NCBI GenBank assembly: GCA_035504415.1
Contig: DATJRY010000021.1
Coordinates: forward strand, 186,001 to 250,000
DNA length: 64,000 nt
Direction of reading: 5' to 3'
From: Candidatus Sulfotelmatobacter sp.
GTDB lineage: Bacteria; Vulcanimicrobiota; Vulcanimicrobiia; Vulcanimicrobiales; Vulcanimicrobiaceae
Below, piece by piece: positions 61,152 through 64,000 of this stretch. Made by a program: the position numbers and the translations under genes. Positions within the stretch are counted from its first letter, which is position 1. Every line of letters starts with the position of its first letter. The notes beneath the pieces were generated by a model that searched no databases, was not told where the DNA came from, and saw nothing but the letters and a program-made list of their open reading frames with translations.

Positions 61152-63704
61152 TCAGGGGGTGAGCGGTTCTTCCTCTTCGCTCTCCAGGACGGCGTCGACC
61201 GCGATGCGCAGGTGGATCGGAAAGGTCGTACGCCGCTCCTGGAGCCACGCCTCGATGCGTTCAGCCTGCAGGTTGATGCGGGCGTAGACCGAGGGGACCG
61301 GAACAAGGTCGAGCAGCGTCGTGGCCGGACCGGCGAGGAGCGAACGGAGATATCGCATCGCCTGCTCGACGGTCGCCGCATCGCCGCCGTCGCGCGGCAG
61401 GCGCGCGACGAAGTCGGCGATCTCGTCGAGGTCGGTGCGCACGGTCGGCCCGCGGGCGTAGCCGTACTGCGTCGATTGGACGACGCGCGGATCACCCAGC
61501 CGTTTGCGCAAGCGGTTGACGTAGACGCGCAGTCCCACCGTTCGGTCGTCGAGCGGTGCGTTGGGCCACAGCGCTTCGAGCAGCGTCTCGGCCTCGACCG
61601 GCTCGTTGTGAACGGCCAGCAGCCCCAGCAGCGCGAACTCTTTGGGCGAGAGCGCAACCATCGCGCCGTCGTGGACGACGCGGCCCGTGAGTACCTGAAC
61701 CTCGAAGAGCTCTTCGGCCTCGGGCGGGTCCGCCGAGCCGCCGGCCGGGAAGCGGCGCAGAAACGACGCCAGCGTGCCGCTCCCGCTCTCGATCGCCTGC
61801 TGCAGCGCCACGTCGGCGCTGGCCGCGGCCAGCGTGCGCGCTTCGGCGCTGAGCCGGTCCGCATCGAGCGCCGCGGACGCGGCGGCGAGCCGTGCGAGAA
61901 CGCGCACGCGCAGTTGGCCCGAGGCGTCCGCGTCGCGGACCGCGTCTTCGAGCTGGCTGCGGCGCTCCGGGCCGTCCGGCAGGTGCGCGGCCAGGACGAG
62001 CGCGGTGAGAGCGCACTCGGCCGGACCGATGCGGTGATCGAGCGGCACCACGCGGCAGGCCGCGGCGCCGATCAGCCGGCGGGCAACCGGATCGTCGGCA
62101 CCGTGCTCCTCGACGAGCGCACGCAGCCCGTCGACATACCGGTCGAAGAGCGGCTGTTCACCGGCGAGCCAGGCCGTCGCCGCGGCGGCGAACAGCGCAC
62201 GCGAGACGAGCGCGTGGATGCACGTCCGGCGCGACCGGACGATCGCGTCTTCGAGCGCCCGCCGCTCCGCGCCGCGGTTCGCGGCGGCCGCCGCCGCCGG
62301 GGCGACGACGTCGATCAGCGCGACGACCCGCACGACCTCGGAGAGCTCGGTCGAGAGCACGCGCTGTACCGCGTCGGCGTCGAATGCGTCCCCGCGGGCC
62401 ACCGCGGCGCGCGCTCGCGCGACGAGCGCCGAGGTCGCGACGCGCGGCTCGTCGAGCACGCCGCGAGCCTGCATACGTGACGCGCACTCCAGCTCGAACG
62501 CCTCGACCTCGTCCCACGAACCGGCGCGCGCGAGTGCCGCCCGGATGACGTCGGCCACGTCGAGAATCGTCTCCGCCGACGCGGCGGTGTCGAGCCGGTC
62601 CCACGTCGCGAACGCACGCGTGAGCACCTCGAGCGGCGCGAACTCGTGATCGCGATGACGCATCGCGATCCCCCACAGCCGCGGGTGGTCGTGAAGCGAA
62701 CCCAGATCGAGTCGCCGGACCAGCTCCGCCACCTCCTGGGTCGGCGATGCGAGCGCGCGCACCTCGCCCTCGGCAAAGTCGGCGGCGCGGCGGGCCTCGC
62801 CCGCGGCGAGCGCGACGTGAGCGGCCCGCAAGACCTGGCCGCGTTGCCGCAACGCCTCCGCGGCGCGCTGCGCCGCCTCGTTCTTCCGCCGGCCGGCGTG
62901 ACGCTGGACGAACGAGGCGAGGAGCGGGTGGAGCGAAAACCGTCCGCGCTCTTCGCGCACGAGCGGCAGCGCGCGCGTCGCGTTCAATACGTGCTCGGGT
63001 TCACCGCCCAGGACCGTCGCCAGCTCGTCGAGCGTCGTCGGCTCCAGCGCGGCGATCGTACACAGCCGCTCCAGCGCGCCGTCGTTCAGCGGTCCGACGA
63101 TCTCTTGGCGGATGAATCCGTGCAGCCGACGGAACTCCAGATCGTCGGGTTCGTCGATCAGCGCCTGCAGCCGGCCGATCCGCGCGGCCCGCAGGAGAAC
63201 TTGGACGGCGATCGGCCAGCCCAGCGTCAACCGCTCCACTTGCGCCAGCAGCGCGTCGTCGAGCGCGTGATCGAACAGCGACGCGATCTCGGCGCGGGCC
63301 AGGCGCAAGTCTCGTTCGCCGATGCTCAGGACGTCGGTCGGCCGCAACGTTCGCGAGAAGACCGCCTTGGGATACGTGCGCGCGCACACGACCAGGCTCG
63401 TCCGGGGACCGGCGAAGTGCAGCACGTCCGTCAACTCGTCCGGCTCGAGGCGCTCCGCGTTGTCGACGACCGCCACCCCTCCGGTACGGGTGCCGAGGGC
63501 AGCCATCAGGGCGGGCATATCCAGCTCCGACGCGTCAAGCGGGTCGGCGCCGCCCGCCGTCCGCAACAGCTGACCGGCCAGGACCGACTTTCCGTATCCC
63601 GCCGGGGCGGCGCAAAAGACCACGCGCGGCCGCTCGCGCAAGATCGTCTCTACGAGCTGCTTGCGCTGTACCAGCTTCCGATTCGTTACATCGTCGGCCG
63701 CCAT
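61152..63704 (-). CDS. MalT-like ATPase regulator with C-terminal winged helix
   Basis: An 850-residue regulator. Walker A CAAPAGYGKSVLA lies at about 31-43 and a Walker B-like VAVVDNAERL near 90. The middle is helical, with TPR-like Ala-rich repeats. From about 685 an OmpR/SARP-type winged helix (SPKEFALLGLLAVH, LLEALWPNAPLD, LRVYVNRLRKRLGDPRV) is followed by a BTAD-like tail of about 90 residues. ATG 63704 is chosen for GGAGCG 3-8 bases upstream. It is a candidate regulator of the adjacent polysaccharide locus, and its 3' end is 6 bp from the dehydrogenase stop. Confidence 0.87.
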   Translation of the reverse strand: MAADDVTNRKLVQRKQLVETILRERPRVVFCAAPAGYGKSVLAGQLLRTAGGADPLDASELDMPALMAALGTRTGGVAVVDNAERLEPDELTDVLHFAGPRTSLVVCARTYPKAVFSRTLRPTDVLSIGERDLRLARAEIASLFDHALDDALLAQVERLTLGWPIAVQVLLRAARIGRLQALIDEPDDLEFRRLHGFIRQEIVGPLNDGALERLCTIAALEPTTLDELATVLGGEPEHVLNATRALPLVREERGRFSLHPLLASFVQRHAGRRKNEAAQRAAEALRQRGQVLRAAHVALAAGEARRAADFAEGEVRALASPTQEVAELVRRLDLGSLHDHPRLWGIAMRHRDHEFAPLEVLTRAFATWDRLDTAASAETILDVADVIRAALARAGSWDEVEAFELECASRMQARGVLDEPRVATSALVARARAAVARGDAFDADAVQRVLSTELSEVVRVVALIDVVAPAAAAAANRGAERRALEDAIVRSRRTCIHALVSRALFAAAATAWLAGEQPLFDRYVDGLRALVEEHGADDPVARRLIGAAACRVVPLDHRIGPAECALTALVLAAHLPDGPERRSQLEDAVRDADASGQLRVRVLARLAAASAALDADRLSAEARTLAAASADVALQQAIESGSGTLASFLRRFPAGGSADPPEAEELFEVQVLTGRVVHDGAMVALSPKEFALLGLLAVHNEPVEAETLLEALWPNAPLDDRTVGLRVYVNRLRKRLGDPRVVQSTQYGYARGPTVRTDLDEIADFVARLPRDGGDAATVEQAMRYLRSLLAGPATTLLDLVPVPSVYARINLQAERIEAWLQERRTTFPIHLRIAVDAVLESEEEEPLTP

Positions 63705-63909
63705 CTTCGCTCCGAGGCCGTGAGTAGCTGTGGCGCCCGTGCGCACGGTGATCGTCCGCCAACCCGGCCGGCAGCTTTACCCACGGAGTGTGACGTGGGG
63801 CACACATCGTAGCACAGCAAGCTGGCGAAGTCCTGTCCAAGGCAGTCACACGGGCTGTCGATGTGTACCTCGGTGAGCGCGGGCTCCCGCCGCTCGGACC
63901 GGCGGCGCC

Positions 63910-64000
63910 TCATGCGCGGACGTCGATGAACCGGCCCTTATACGATGCGATCGGCGCGTCGTCGTCCCAAATGACGGGCAGCGGCCCCCACTCCGCCGCG
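63910..64000 (-). CDS. Partial gene at the right edge, C-terminus only
   Basis: The minus strand is open from the window edge to TGA at 63910-63912 and gives a protein-like C-terminal sequence ending WDDDAPIASYKGRFIDVRA. It stops about 205 bp upstream of the regulator's start. The family is not recognisable from this fragment. In the 205-bp gap the only structure I see is GTGTG (63788) and CACAC (63801) as a loose inverted repeat. Confidence 0.4.
   Translation of the reverse strand, partial: AAEWGPLPVIWDDDAPIASYKGRFIDVRA

Overview
The window is a 64 kb piece of a very GC-rich bacterial chromosome, with tightly packed genes, many GTG/TTG starts and many 4-bp GTGA/ATGA overlaps between consecutive genes. 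There is no rRNA, tRNA, CRISPR array or insertion sequence that I can see. The mix of genes (glycine cleavage system with split P protein, PdxS/PdxT, SQD1-type sulfolipid synthase, ScpA/ScpB, SARP/BTAD regulators, XoxF, short 'GGGG' lipoproteins with Ala/Thr/Pro linkers) suggests a free-living heterotroph from a deep-branching high-GC lineage such as Candidatus Eremiobacterota or a neighbouring phylum. That assignment is inference; the sequence contains no marker that fixes it.

Layout. 0-2 kb: MaoC hydratase, nitronate monooxygenase and a small unknown gene. 2-7.4 kb: a lanthanide-type (XoxF) PQQ alcohol dehydrogenase with a XoxJ-like binding protein, a hydroxyisobutyrate-dehydrogenase-like enzyme, a DUF5069-like protein and a cytochrome c, all on the minus strand, with a divergent LuxR-type response regulator whose receiver lacks the phospho-acceptor Asp. 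7.4-15 kb: amino-acid decarboxylase, HNH nuclease, pdxST and a large glycoside hydrolase. 15-18.6 kb: ispE, a nucleotidyltransferase, a secreted protein, and sqdB. 18.6-26.7 kb: ubiX, an AddB/RecB-like nuclease and a UvrD-like helicase separated by an Ig-repeat lipoprotein, a GNAT and cysQ. 26.7-32.4 kb (minus): NUDIX, scpA, scpB, an SF2 helicase, nfo, two PilZ proteins and dinB, a genome-maintenance operon. 32.5-37.6 kb: a BlaI/BlaR-like pair and a large SARP-ATPase regulator. 37.6-43.6 kb: gcvT-gcvH-gcvPA-gcvPB and a solute-binding lipoprotein. 43.8-45.6 kb: small secreted protein, LuxR-type regulator, methyltransferase.

45.7-61.1 kb is an exopolysaccharide locus. Twelve minus-strand genes run from a secreted GH16 lipoprotein through Wza-like export protein, initiating sugar transferase, Wzz/GumC-like co-polymerase, a BY-kinase-like P-loop protein, an epimerase-like protein, Wzx flippase, four glycosyltransferases and a Wzy/ligase-like membrane protein. 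A second GH16 hydrolase lies at the far end on the plus strand, and a UDP-sugar dehydrogenase-like gene is divergent at the head. At 61.2-63.7 kb is a MalT-like ATPase regulator with a C-terminal winged helix. It converges on the dehydrogenase gene.

The most unusual feature is that three nucleotide- or cofactor-binding proteins of the polysaccharide locus have lost the residues that make their families active. The dehydrogenase lacks its catalytic Cys, the BY-kinase-like protein lacks its Walker A Lys and Walker B Asp, and the epimerase lacks the YxxxK segment. Other notable points are a probable AUC start codon for gcvPA, 11-bp-period direct repeats upstream of sqdB and of the SARP gene and (as part of a GTTA(A/C)C array) upstream of the dehydrogenase, and a related hairpin element that carries the TAG stop codon of two unrelated minus-strand genes.
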